Shown here in pieces: positions 1-5,376 of a stretch of 5,400 nt of DNA. Each line of letters starts with the position of its first letter. Position 1 is the first letter of the stretch. Source of the stretch: Anaerolinea sp. (GTDB lineage Bacteria; Chloroflexota; Anaerolineae; Anaerolineales; Anaerolineaceae); assembly GCA_013824385.1 (NCBI GenBank), contig PNNU01000260.1, forward strand, positions 1 through 5,400. The letters are read 5' to 3'. Made by a program: the position numbers and the translations under genes. The notes beneath the pieces are model-generated. The model was not told the DNA's origin. It saw only the letters and a program-made list of their open reading frames with translations, and did not search any database.

Positions 1-301
1 CTAGAGAATGGCCTACCAGAATGGCTTGATCTACATGGATAACATCCAAAAGTGCGATAAGATCATCCTTCGCGGCAGCCATGGAAAAAGGTGCCGGACG
101 AGAAAGTCCATGATCAGGCATGTCCCAAGTTAAAACACGATATTTTTCTGCAACAATCGACAGCGTGGCATCCCATTCATGATGGTCTATAGTTGCGCCG
201 TGGGTGAACACCACCAATGGCGACTTCTCGGGTCCGCTCAACCAATAATGAATCGAATAATTCTCTCTTTCCAAAACGAATTCTTTCATTTCAGCTTTCA
301 T
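1..301 (-). CDS. Alpha/beta hydrolase, N-terminal 100 residues (cut by the window edge)
   Basis: This is the N-terminal part of an alpha/beta-hydrolase fold enzyme; the coding frame is open to base 1. The 100 visible residues show the usual order: a first strand LVVFTHG (29-35) with the His-Gly oxyanion-hole motif HGAT, a second strand and turn TWDMPDHGLS (58-67), which matches the family's D-x-x-G-x-G/H-x-S region, and the nucleophile elbow GHSL at 97-100. Ser99 is the predicted nucleophile; the catalytic acid and histidine lie outside the window. No signal peptide is seen, so it is probably cytoplasmic. The ATG at 301-299 is preceded by AGAGGA four bases upstream and overlaps the tetR stop by 11 bases, which suggests translational coupling. 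A second ATG four codons later is possible. The substrate cannot be told; esterase, lipase or carbon-carbon hydrolase activities are all possible. It is probably controlled by the TetR protein encoded just upstream. Confidence 0.85.
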   Translation of the reverse strand, partial: MKAEMKEFVLERENYSIHYWLSGPEKSPLVVFTHGATIDHHEWDATLSIVAEKYRVLTWDMPDHGLSRPAPFSMAAAKDDLIALLDVIHVDQAILVGHSL

Positions 302-986
302 TGCTTCCTCTTTTCTCATATTGCGCCAACATCAAATCCAGCATCTGTAGTGTGGATTCTTTGATCAAAGCCCGGTTGCCGCCAGGTCTGGTTAAACCGC
401 TTTCAACCATGGACGCGATTGCTTCGACGGTTGCATCAATCGGCGGCGCGTTTTCGGTGGGGATGACGCTGCTGATACTTAAGAATCCCAGAGACATAAT
501 GCTGAATAAATAAGTGATCACTTCTGCCGAAAGATCCGCACGCAGCAGTCCCGCGGATTGCATCGCTGCGACGCTTTCTTTGCTCATCAACAGGCGTTTG
601 GTATAACGTTCAGGGTCCTGACGTTGCACGAAGTCGCCCAGGATCTTCCCGTCACGGGTATACAGCGCGCTGATAAGGGGACTCTTTTGAATTGATATAA
701 GCGTATGCCGGTAGAGCGCCGCAATGGAATCGCTTTTGTCGTCAGCAATTATTCGATCGCGTAAGTCGAGCATCAGCTTCTTCATCTCGAACTCAATCAA
801 AGCATCGATGAGTTCTTCCTTGCCCGGCCAAACCAGGTAAATCGCCCCTTTTGAGACCCCGGCTTCCCTGGCGATCTCATCCACTGTGGTTTTGTCAAAC
901 CCGTAGCGAGTGGTTAACCGCGATGCAGCCTCAAGTATCCGTGTCGGACGTTCCATCCGTTTCTTGCTCACATTTTGATTTTTCAT
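291..986 (-). CDS. TetR/AcrR-family transcriptional regulator
   Basis: This 231-residue protein looks like a ligand-responsive DNA-binding repressor. The N-terminal TetR DNA-binding domain spans about residues 12-62. Its helix-turn-helix is TTVDEIAREAGVSKGAIY (33-50), followed by the family hallmark W-x-GKEEL (53-59). The rest (about 70-231) is a divergent helical ligand-binding and dimerisation domain whose inducer cannot be read from sequence. The length is normal for the family. The ATG at 986 lacks a clear Shine-Dalgarno sequence; Met11 (956) is an alternative that would still keep the whole HTH. I kept 986 because it fits the promoter upstream and leaves a leader of about 23 bases. The gene is first in a two-gene unit with the alpha/beta hydrolase, and an inverted repeat over its transcription start suggests autorepression. 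The family call is secure; the target genes and ligand are inferred or unknown. Confidence 0.93.
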   Translation of the reverse strand: MKNQNVSKKRMERPTRILEAASRLTTRYGFDKTTVDEIAREAGVSKGAIYLVWPGKEELIDALIEFEMKKLMLDLRDRIIADDKSDSIAALYRHTLISIQKSPLISALYTRDGKILGDFVQRQDPERYTKRLLMSKESVAAMQSAGLLRADLSAEVITYLFSIMSLGFLSISSVIPTENAPPIDATVEAIASMVESGLTRPGGNRALIKESTLQMLDLMLAQYEKRGSNES

Positions 987-990
987 TTTT

Positions 991-1014
991 TGACCATTTA
1001 TACGATTTTGGTCA
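991..1014. promoter_or_regulatory. Putative TetR operator, inverted repeat TGACCA-N12-TGGTCA
   Basis: Two perfect 6-base inverted arms, TGACCA (991-996) and TGGTCA (1009-1014), are separated by 12 bases, so the arm centres lie 18 bases apart. The repeat begins one base downstream of the -10 box and covers the predicted transcription start, a position where a bound dimer would block RNA polymerase. TetR-family repressors commonly bind such palindromes next to their own gene. That this protein binds here is inferred. Confidence 0.6.
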
Positions 1015-1015
1015 T

Positions 1016-1044
1016 ATTGTACTTTTATTTCTTTATTATGTCAA
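1016..1044 (-). promoter_or_regulatory. Sigma-70-type promoter of the tetR-hydrolase unit
   Basis: Read on the minus strand, a perfect -35 box TTGACA (1044-1039) is followed by a 17-base spacer and a -10 box TACAAT (1021-1016, five of six consensus bases). Transcription would start near 1009-1010, giving a leader of about 23 bases before the tetR ATG. This is the best promoter in the window, and it points at a gene on the correct strand. Confidence 0.75.
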
Positions 1045-1102
1045 TAGAGCTATCAACTTAATGGCTCCCTCATTTTGACAATTTACTCCTGATAATTTGC
1101 AT

Positions 1103-1116
1103 TTTTATTAATAAAA
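1103..1116. repeat. Perfect 14-base AT palindrome
   Basis: TTTTATTAATAAAA is a perfect palindrome lying in the gap between the tetR promoter and the GC-rich hairpin. It may be a protein-binding site, or part of transcription termination for the lipoprotein gene that reads toward it. In such AT-rich sequence chance is a fair explanation. No gene is seen between about 1045 and 1250. Confidence 0.3.
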
Positions 1117-1153
1117 CTGTTCTCTAAAATTTTTCAACACTTATTAAATAGGC

Positions 1154-1193
1154 ACCCTTCTCCCGTTCGCGGGAGAAGGGTTGGGGATGAGGG
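1154..1193. repeat. GC-rich dispersed intergenic palindrome (REP-like)
   Basis: A perfect 12-base-pair stem (1154-1165 with 1170-1181) closes a TTCG loop and is followed by TTGGGGATGAGGG. The combination of a CCCTTCTCCCG-type hairpin and a TTGGGG(A)TGAGGG tail resembles a motif repeated between genes in many bacterial genomes; I recognise it from general knowledge, and no search was run. It lies 70-100 bases downstream of the lipoprotein stop. Neither strand has a T-run directly after the stem, so it is not a classical intrinsic terminator, although it could stabilise the 3' end of the lipoprotein mRNA. It is strikingly GC-rich within an AT-rich gap, as expected for an inserted repeat. Confidence 0.6.
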
Positions 1194-1250
1194 AAAAAAA
1201 ATACTTTTTGTGTATTTAGAAATTTTCGTTTGTTTCGTGGTTAAAGAGCT

Positions 1251-2822
1251 TCACTCTCCTGCGTATACATCCAGAAAATCAAAATCCGCCTCAGTGGATT
1301 CACCTGCAGGCGAGAACACCGCCACCCCAACCTTGCCGTTCTGGTAGCGCGTATCTTCAACGGTTCCGACATAATCACCGTTCACAAACATGGTGTAGTC
1401 AGATCCCAGGCAATCGGCTTCAATATTGTTTGAATCCAACCCTGCGTGGATGTATTCCGAACTGGACCAATCGGTCAGTTGTTCCATCTCACCCTTGTTA
1501 ATCGCGATGATGCTTGCCATGCCGTCTCCGCGGATGGCGAAGAAGATGCCGCTGCCATCCGGCCGCATGCGGCAGGTGATGCCGTAAATTCCCATATCGC
1601 CGCCGCCGGCTTTTACCAGCGATGCATTGGCGAACAAAACTAGGTCTTGACCTGAAAATTTACCGGTAGCGGTCACTAACTTTTCCGCTTCTGAAACGAC
1701 CAACGAATACATTCCATTGTTGCTTGAAACCATACCACCATCCACGACACCCGAAGGCCAGCCCTCCGTGTTATCAAACGGCTGATGCAGTAAAAGCCGC
1801 GGCGCTTCAAGCGTGTAAGAGGTGGTGGTAGACAAATCAATCTCATACCCTTCAGAGACCGTAAAGAAGTCACAAGTTTCAGCCCTGAGGTCCACTGATG
1901 GATCACTTAGATTTGAAAAGGTCTTATTCTCTCCCGGAGCAATATTGTCACCATCGACCAACAAGTTGTCTTTCCAATAATCCTCTGAGGAAGGCACAAT
2001 GAACATGCCGCAGATTTCAAAATCAGTTGGATTATTGACTTCAAGAGAATATTCACCTTGAGGTGGTTCAACTGCAGCACCAACTACAGAATGAACTTCT
2101 AAGTTGTCAAAAGTAACGGTTATAGCGTCAGCTTCTCCCGAATATGCAGAGAGGGCCAAATCTCCGGTAGAAAATGTACTGTCATTTGTTGTTGCCACCT
2201 TGATATCATTCACAAAAAATGAAAATTGTGAGCCATTACAAATTGCGGTTAGGTGATTGGTCCTTCCATCGGTATACACAGCATCGTTGAATTCCCATTC
2301 CACAAGTTCAGTGGTTTCATCATTGCTAAACAACTCAATGGCGATATACCCATCTGATGCGATTCTAAACCCGTAGCCATCACCGTTTTCCTGAATACGG
2401 CAATCCACTCCAAACCCATCATCTAATGAAGGATTGGTTTCAATCACATCCACATCAACGTCAACCCTGACATCATTATATGTTTGACCGGCAACACCCC
2501 AGTTGTAATTGCTTTCTTTTATTGCAATCACTTGATAAGTACCATTTACATAATCCGTGCTGCCGAGGTCGTCAGAAAGAATACTCCAGCCGGAATCAGG
2601 ATCACTGAAATCATCAGAAAGGAGGAGTTGTTCTGACTGCGGAACAGGCGTGGATTGATTCACTTCAGTAGCTTCCATCCGTTCCAGAGTACCGACAGGG
2701 GTAGCCAGCAACATTTCCTTGATCGGATCCGATTTAATCAATTTACTGATTGCGCTGCAACCAGTGGCACTTATTAAAATAATGGAAGAAAAAATAACGG
2801 CAACTACCTTTAACTGTTTCAT
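1251..2822 (-). CDS. Exported lipoprotein with two concanavalin-like jelly-roll modules
   Basis: This 523-residue protein is predicted to be anchored to the outside of the membrane. A signal peptide (1-21: KQLK, then a hydrophobic stretch) ends in the lipobox-like ATG-C with Cys22. A Ser/Thr/Pro/Gln-rich linker runs to about 65. Module 1 (about 66-246) and module 2 (about 343-523) look like LamG or 3-keto-disaccharide-hydrolase-type jelly rolls; each has a D-x-F-x(3-8)-GW start, a G-x-x-C-R strand, an FVN(D/G) hairpin and an acidic end (FDNLEV, FDFLDV). Each carries a Cys pair exactly 54 residues apart (141/195 and 417/471), probably disulfides. Between them (about 257-340) is a domain with VNNPTDFEICGMFIV, a W-x-x-NLL segment and Cys271/Cys317. 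No catalytic motif is evident, so carbohydrate or surface binding is a guess. I chose the ATG at 2822 because AAAGGA lies five bases upstream and it gives a proper signal peptide; the frame extends to 2888 without support. Confidence 0.85.
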   Translation of the reverse strand: MKQLKVVAVIFSSIILISATGCSAISKLIKSDPIKEMLLATPVGTLERMEATEVNQSTPVPQSEQLLLSDDFSDPDSGWSILSDDLGSTDYVNGTYQVIAIKESNYNWGVAGQTYNDVRVDVDVDVIETNPSLDDGFGVDCRIQENGDGYGFRIASDGYIAIELFSNDETTELVEWEFNDAVYTDGRTNHLTAICNGSQFSFFVNDIKVATTNDSTFSTGDLALSAYSGEADAITVTFDNLEVHSVVGAAVEPPQGEYSLEVNNPTDFEICGMFIVPSSEDYWKDNLLVDGDNIAPGENKTFSNLSDPSVDLRAETCDFFTVSEGYEIDLSTTTSYTLEAPRLLLHQPFDNTEGWPSGVVDGGMVSSNNGMYSLVVSEAEKLVTATGKFSGQDLVLFANASLVKAGGGDMGIYGITCRMRPDGSGIFFAIRGDGMASIIAINKGEMEQLTDWSSSEYIHAGLDSNNIEADCLGSDYTMFVNGDYVGTVEDTRYQNGKVGVAVFSPAGESTEADFDFLDVYAGE

Positions 2823-2925
2823 AATGATCCTTTTTTTATTTTTAGAATACAAAAAAACAAACTTCAACTCCATAAAAAATACATACATATTGTATAATTT
2901 TTTGAACTGAAATTGAAAGGATATT
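2823..2925. promoter_or_regulatory. Divergent promoter region between the lipoprotein and dehydrogenase genes
   Basis: This 103-base AT-rich gap must drive both neighbours. Toward the dehydrogenase there is a perfect -10 box TATAAT (2893-2898) without a recognisable -35, and the Shine-Dalgarno AAAGGA (2916-2921) four bases before its ATG. A small inverted repeat ATACA-TAT-TGTAT (2883-2895) overlaps that -10 box and could be an operator. Toward the lipoprotein the only candidate is weak: TTGAAG (2867-2862) with TAAAAA (2844-2839) at 17-base spacing, four of six matches each. Confidence 0.4.
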
Positions 2926-4011
2926 ATGTCAAAATATTATTTCCGACAGGAAGATCTCAAAAACTACATCATTCGCTATTTTGTGCGCTGGGATGTGCCT
3001 GCTGAAGATGCTGCCATCGCCGCGGATGTGCTGCTTTCTGCTGATGCCCGCGGTGTGGATTCACACGGCATGATCCGTTTGAACAGCTATTACGGTTCAA
3101 GAATACGCAAAGGATTGATCAACCCCCTTTCACCATCGACCATCCTCAAAGAGACCCCCACCACGCTGGCGATTGACGGCAACAACGGCCTCGGGCATCC
3201 ACTGGGCGTTAAAGCAATGCAGCACTGCATTGAAAAAGCTTCCACAATCGGCTTGGCGTTTGCCACCGTACGCAACAGCAACCATTACGGCATCGCCGGT
3301 TATTATGCCATGATGGCTTTGCCCCATGACATGATCGGTATCAGCTTCACCAACTCCGGTCCGCTGGTCGCACCCACCCACGGCAGAAAAGCCATGCTGG
3401 GCACCAACCCCATTGCGGTGGCCGTGCCTGCCCTTTCACAGCGGCCTTTCGTCTTGGATATGGCCACCAGCATCGTACCCATTGGCCGTGTTACTGTTTA
3501 TCAAAAAGAGGGCAAACCCATACCCTCAGGTTGGGGCGTGGATCAAACCGGTTCCATCACTCAGGATCCTGCACTAGTGATCTCAGGTGGAGCGTTGATG
3601 CCCCTTGGCGGACCAGAAATTTTGCGCGGATACAAAGGTTACGGTCTGGCTTTGATGGTGGATATTTTTTCAGGTGTACTTGCCGGTTCGGGCTTTGGAG
3701 AAAACGTTAGCGGCTCTTCAAGCGGGTCAGCCGCCAGAGTCGGGCACTTCTTTGCCGCCGTGAAAATTGAAGCTTTCCGCGAATTGGATGGCTTCAAAAA
3801 AGATATGGATGAACTGCTTACACAGCTCAAAGAATCTCCCAAAGCAGAAGGTGAAGATCGCATCTACATCCACGGCGAAAAAGAATTTGAGAACGCCGAC
3901 CGCTCCGCTATTGAAGGCGTGTCCCTTTCCGAAACTACCGTGACTATATTGAAAAAGACCGGCCTCGAAGACGGCGTGGAATTTGACCTCGTCCCGCTCA
4001 AAGTTGCATAA
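2926..4011 (+). CDS. Malate/L-lactate dehydrogenase family (Ldh_2) NAD(P)-dependent oxidoreductase
   Basis: This 361-residue cytoplasmic protein belongs to the Ldh_2 family (PF02615), which oxidises or reduces 2-hydroxy acids and related compounds (malate, lactate, sulfolactate, ureidoglycolate, diketogulonate) with NAD(P) and is unrelated to classical Rossmann-fold LDH. Family motifs appear in order: RGVDSHG (42-48), with the conserved His47; SNHYG (118-122), with His120; THGR (151-154); LGTNPIA (158-164); LDMATS (177-182); the GWG-x-D turn (202-206); GYKGYGLALMVD (235-246); and GHFFA (273-277). Length is typical and no break is seen. The start has a good Shine-Dalgarno sequence (AAAGGA, spacing four). 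The gene stands alone, divergent from the lipoprotein, and is more GC-rich than the flanking spacers. No neighbour points to a substrate, so no gene name is given; the family call is firm and the specificity unknown. Confidence 0.92.
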   Translation: MSKYYFRQEDLKNYIIRYFVRWDVPAEDAAIAADVLLSADARGVDSHGMIRLNSYYGSRIRKGLINPLSPSTILKETPTTLAIDGNNGLGHPLGVKAMQHCIEKASTIGLAFATVRNSNHYGIAGYYAMMALPHDMIGISFTNSGPLVAPTHGRKAMLGTNPIAVAVPALSQRPFVLDMATSIVPIGRVTVYQKEGKPIPSGWGVDQTGSITQDPALVISGGALMPLGGPEILRGYKGYGLALMVDIFSGVLAGSGFGENVSGSSSGSAARVGHFFAAVKIEAFRELDGFKKDMDELLTQLKESPKAEGEDRIYIHGEKEFENADRSAIEGVSLSETTVTILKKTGLEDGVEFDLVPLKVA

Positions 4012-4024
4012 GATAATTTAATCT

Positions 4025-4099
4025 AGTCCCCGATTTCTTACCTTATTAAAGTCCCCGAATTCTTATATTAATTCAGTCCCCGATTTCTTTTTCCAGAAA
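4025..4099 (+). repeat. Three 25-base direct repeat units headed by AGTCCCCGA(T/A)TTCTT
   Basis: Copies of AGTCCCCGA(T/A)TTCTT begin at 4025, 4050 and 4075, exactly 25 bases apart. The first 15 bases of each unit are nearly invariant (one T/A difference), while the remaining 10 vary and are AT-rich. The third unit runs straight into its own inverted copy. The array starts 13 bases after the dehydrogenase stop. With only three units and no separate spacers it is not a CRISPR. It may be a remnant of a small transposable or REP-type element, or a string of protein-binding sites. Confidence 0.75.
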
Positions 4100-4108
4100 T
4101 CGGGGACT
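4075..4108. terminator. Perfect 14-bp hairpin after the dehydrogenase gene
   Basis: AGTCCCCGATTTCT (4075-4088) and its exact complement AGAAATCGGGGACT (4095-4108) enclose a six-base loop TTTTCC. The stem is strong and sits 63 bases after the stop codon, so it probably forms the 3' end of the dehydrogenase transcript. The sequence after it on the plus strand (TGCCCTAAAAG) has no T-run, so termination may depend on the following hairpin at 4112-4134. It could equally be the end of an inserted element. Confidence 0.5.
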
Positions 4109-4111
4109 TGC

Positions 4112-4134
4112 CCTAAAAGTAAATTTAGGTTTTT
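4112..4134 (+). terminator. Weak intrinsic terminator candidate
   Basis: CCTAAA (4112-4117) pairs with TTTAGG (4124-4129) around a six-base loop, and five T residues follow directly. The stem is short and mostly A-T, so it is weak alone, but it sits immediately behind the strong hairpin and would supply the missing U-tract for the dehydrogenase transcript. Confidence 0.35.
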
Positions 4135-4148
4135 GAATTTCTTTTTTT

Positions 4149-4185
4149 TGTTTTCCTTATAGTCCATGTTTATTAATGGAAAACA
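4149..4185. repeat. 8-base inverted repeat TGTTTTCC / GGAAAACA upstream of fic
   Basis: The arms TGTTTTCC (4149-4156) and GGAAAACA (4178-4185) are perfect complements separated by 21 bases. A second, competing pair, TCCAT (4163-4167) and ATGGA (4176-4180), lies inside. The spacing is long for an RNA hairpin; a protein-binding site upstream of the fic promoter is possible. AT-rich composition makes chance plausible. Confidence 0.3.
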
Positions 4186-4193
4186 TATACAAA

Positions 4194-4226
4194 AGAATCG
4201 TCCAAGAATCGTCCAACAATCGTCTA
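4194..4226 (+). promoter_or_regulatory. Three 11-base tandem iterons (A[G/C]AATCGTC[C/T]A) upstream of fic
   Basis: AGAATCGTCCA occurs twice without any gap (4194-4204, 4205-4215), followed at once by ACAATCGTCTA (4216-4226). A period of 11 bases is about one helical turn, so all three sites would face the same side of the DNA, as in operators bound cooperatively. An inverted half-site TAGACGA (4244-4250) mirrors TCGTCTA of the third copy across 17 bases. The array ends inside a TATAAT box and lies 43 bases before the fic start, so it probably controls fic. The binding protein is unknown; the Fic C-terminal winged helix is one candidate. Confidence 0.65.
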
Positions 4227-4243
4227 TAATATTGATATATAAT
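4225..4243 (+). promoter_or_regulatory. Two candidate -10 boxes of the fic promoter
   Basis: Two perfect TATAAT hexamers lie at 4225-4230 and 4238-4243, between the last iteron and its inverted half-site. No good -35 box sits 16-18 bases upstream of either; for the first box that position is occupied by the second iteron. This would fit a promoter that needs an activator or is occluded by a repressor. Which box is used cannot be told. Confidence 0.4.
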
Positions 4244-4268
4244 TAGACGAAAGGTTGGTCTATAGCCG

Positions 4269-5288
4269 ATGTTTTCTCCCAATTACAAAATTTCCGCCAA
4301 GCTGTTGGCAAATATTAAACTTGTCAATACGATAGTGATTGAACTAAACCATCATCATTTTCCTGGTTTAGTATTAATAGATTTTGAAAATAAAGCCGGG
4401 GAAGTATCAACACACGCCTCAACAAGTATTGAAGGCAATCCCTTACCTCTTACTGAGGTAAAAAGGATCCTGAAAAATCAACCGAAAAACATTCACGATA
4501 CTGAGAGAGAAATTCTTAATTACAACACCGCATTGCAGCACCTCAAAAACCAAAAGATATCGATAACCATCCCAAAGATACTTGAAATCCATAAATTAGT
4601 TATGAATGGGCTGCTTCTCAAATCAGATTGTGGTAAGCTGAGATTAAAACCTGTATTTGTTAACGATCCTCGTACCGGGAACCCTGTCTACCTGCCCCCA
4701 GATGTTGAGGATGTGAAACCACTCATGCAAGAATTGATCAAATTTATTAATTCCAACCAGAATTCAGTTGATCAACTAATATTGGCAGGTCTTTTTCATA
4801 AGCAAATGGTGATCATTCATCCATTCATGGACGGCAATGGACGCACTACCAGGCTGGCCACAAAAATTTTGCTAGCCAAAATGGGATTGAATACTTTTAA
4901 CCTTTTCAGTTTTGAAAATTTCTATAACCAGGATGTCACTCGCTACTTCCAAATGGTTGGGGAATTTGGCAACTACTATGACTTGGTGGAAAAGATAGAT
5001 TTTACCCCCTGGTTGGAATACTTCTCAGATGGACTCGTTAATGAATTATCGAGAGTTCGATCGTTACTTGATATCTACCAGCCGTCTCCCGATTATGAAA
5101 TACAGCCCCATTTGCATCTTATTCTGGAATTAATTAAGGAAAGAGGGTTTACTACTGATAAAAAATATTCTCAAAAAACAAATAGAGCAAAAGCCACTCG
5201 TGCTCTGGATTTTAATAAGTTAATTACCTTAGGTTTAATTCTACGCATGGAAAAAGGAAGAGCTACTTATTACATTCTTAATCAATAA
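4269..5288 (+). CDS. Class II Fic/DOC-family protein (predicted AMP transferase) with C-terminal winged helix
   Basis: This 339-residue protein has the full layout of a class II Fic enzyme, a family that usually transfers AMP from ATP to hydroxyl side chains of target proteins. The N-terminal region (1-46) carries F-x-P-N-Y-x-I-S-x-KLL. The autoinhibitory motif is STSIEG (51-56, S-x3-E-G), whose Glu55 would block ATP placement. The Fic core (about 100-255) has a target-docking flap near NPVYLPPD (138-145) and the canonical HPFMDGNGRTTR (184-195) with catalytic His184, so the active site is intact. Residues about 278-339 look like a winged helix-turn-helix ending in a wing (GRATYYI). The ATG at 4269 is the first in frame, since a TAG lies two codons before it; the Shine-Dalgarno is poor (GAAAGG, 14 bases away). 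No separate antitoxin gene is seen, as expected when inhibition is built in. The gene is AT-rich and alone; its target is unknown. Confidence 0.93.
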   Translation: MFSPNYKISAKLLANIKLVNTIVIELNHHHFPGLVLIDFENKAGEVSTHASTSIEGNPLPLTEVKRILKNQPKNIHDTEREILNYNTALQHLKNQKISITIPKILEIHKLVMNGLLLKSDCGKLRLKPVFVNDPRTGNPVYLPPDVEDVKPLMQELIKFINSNQNSVDQLILAGLFHKQMVIIHPFMDGNGRTTRLATKILLAKMGLNTFNLFSFENFYNQDVTRYFQMVGEFGNYYDLVEKIDFTPWLEYFSDGLVNELSRVRSLLDIYQPSPDYEIQPHLHLILELIKERGFTTDKKYSQKTNRAKATRALDFNKLITLGLILRMEKGRATYYILNQ

Positions 5289-5342
5289 TTAAAACACATT
5301 GAATTCATGCAACAATTCATTCCCCCAATTTGTAAATAATTT

Positions 5343-5376
5343 AAAGCCCTCATTTCATTTCAGAAATTAGGGCTTT
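5343..5376 (+). terminator. Hairpin terminator after fic
   Basis: AAAGCCCTCATTTC (5343-5356) pairs with GAAATTAGGGCTTT (5363-5376) with one mismatch in 14 positions and a six-base loop ATTTCA. It lies 54 bases after the fic stop. The 3' arm ends in TTT and is followed by a T/C-rich tract (GCTCTATCTTC), an imperfect U-tract. The fit is reasonable for an intrinsic terminator of fic, and the last bases of the window hold nothing else recognisable. Confidence 0.6.

Noticed and set aside
217..513. Plus-strand open frame opposite the tetR gene and hydrolase start
   Set aside because: It is antisense to two well-supported genes, has no ribosome site, and its translation shows no recognisable domain.
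1075..1103. Plus-strand promoter beginning with TTGACA at 1075
   Set aside because: The hexamer 17 bases downstream is TGCATT, the TATAAT-like GATAAT is only 10 bases away, and no plus-strand gene follows.
1154..1200. Classical rho-independent terminator for the lipoprotein
   Set aside because: On the minus strand the stem is followed by GCCTATTTAATAAG, not a T-run; the run of A/T residues lies on the wrong side, before the hairpin.
1446..1906. Short open frames on both strands inside the lipoprotein gene
   Set aside because: They lie in alternative frames of the well-supported lipoprotein, in its GC-rich part where stops are rarer, and encode nothing recognisable.
2823..2888. Extension of the lipoprotein reading frame upstream to an ATG at 2888
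   Set aside because: It would put a charged, unrelated stretch before the signal peptide and has no ribosome-binding site, whereas the ATG at 2822 has AAAGGA five bases upstream.
3090..3863. Minus-strand open frames within the dehydrogenase gene
   Set aside because: They are antisense shadows of a gene with a full set of family motifs.
4025..4108. CRISPR array
   Set aside because: Only three copies, units contiguous with a partly degenerate 10-base tail instead of spacers, and no cas gene nearby.
4109..4268. Small antitoxin gene upstream of fic
   Set aside because: No open frame with a start and ribosome site is present in this gap, and the inhibitory motif is inside the Fic protein itself.
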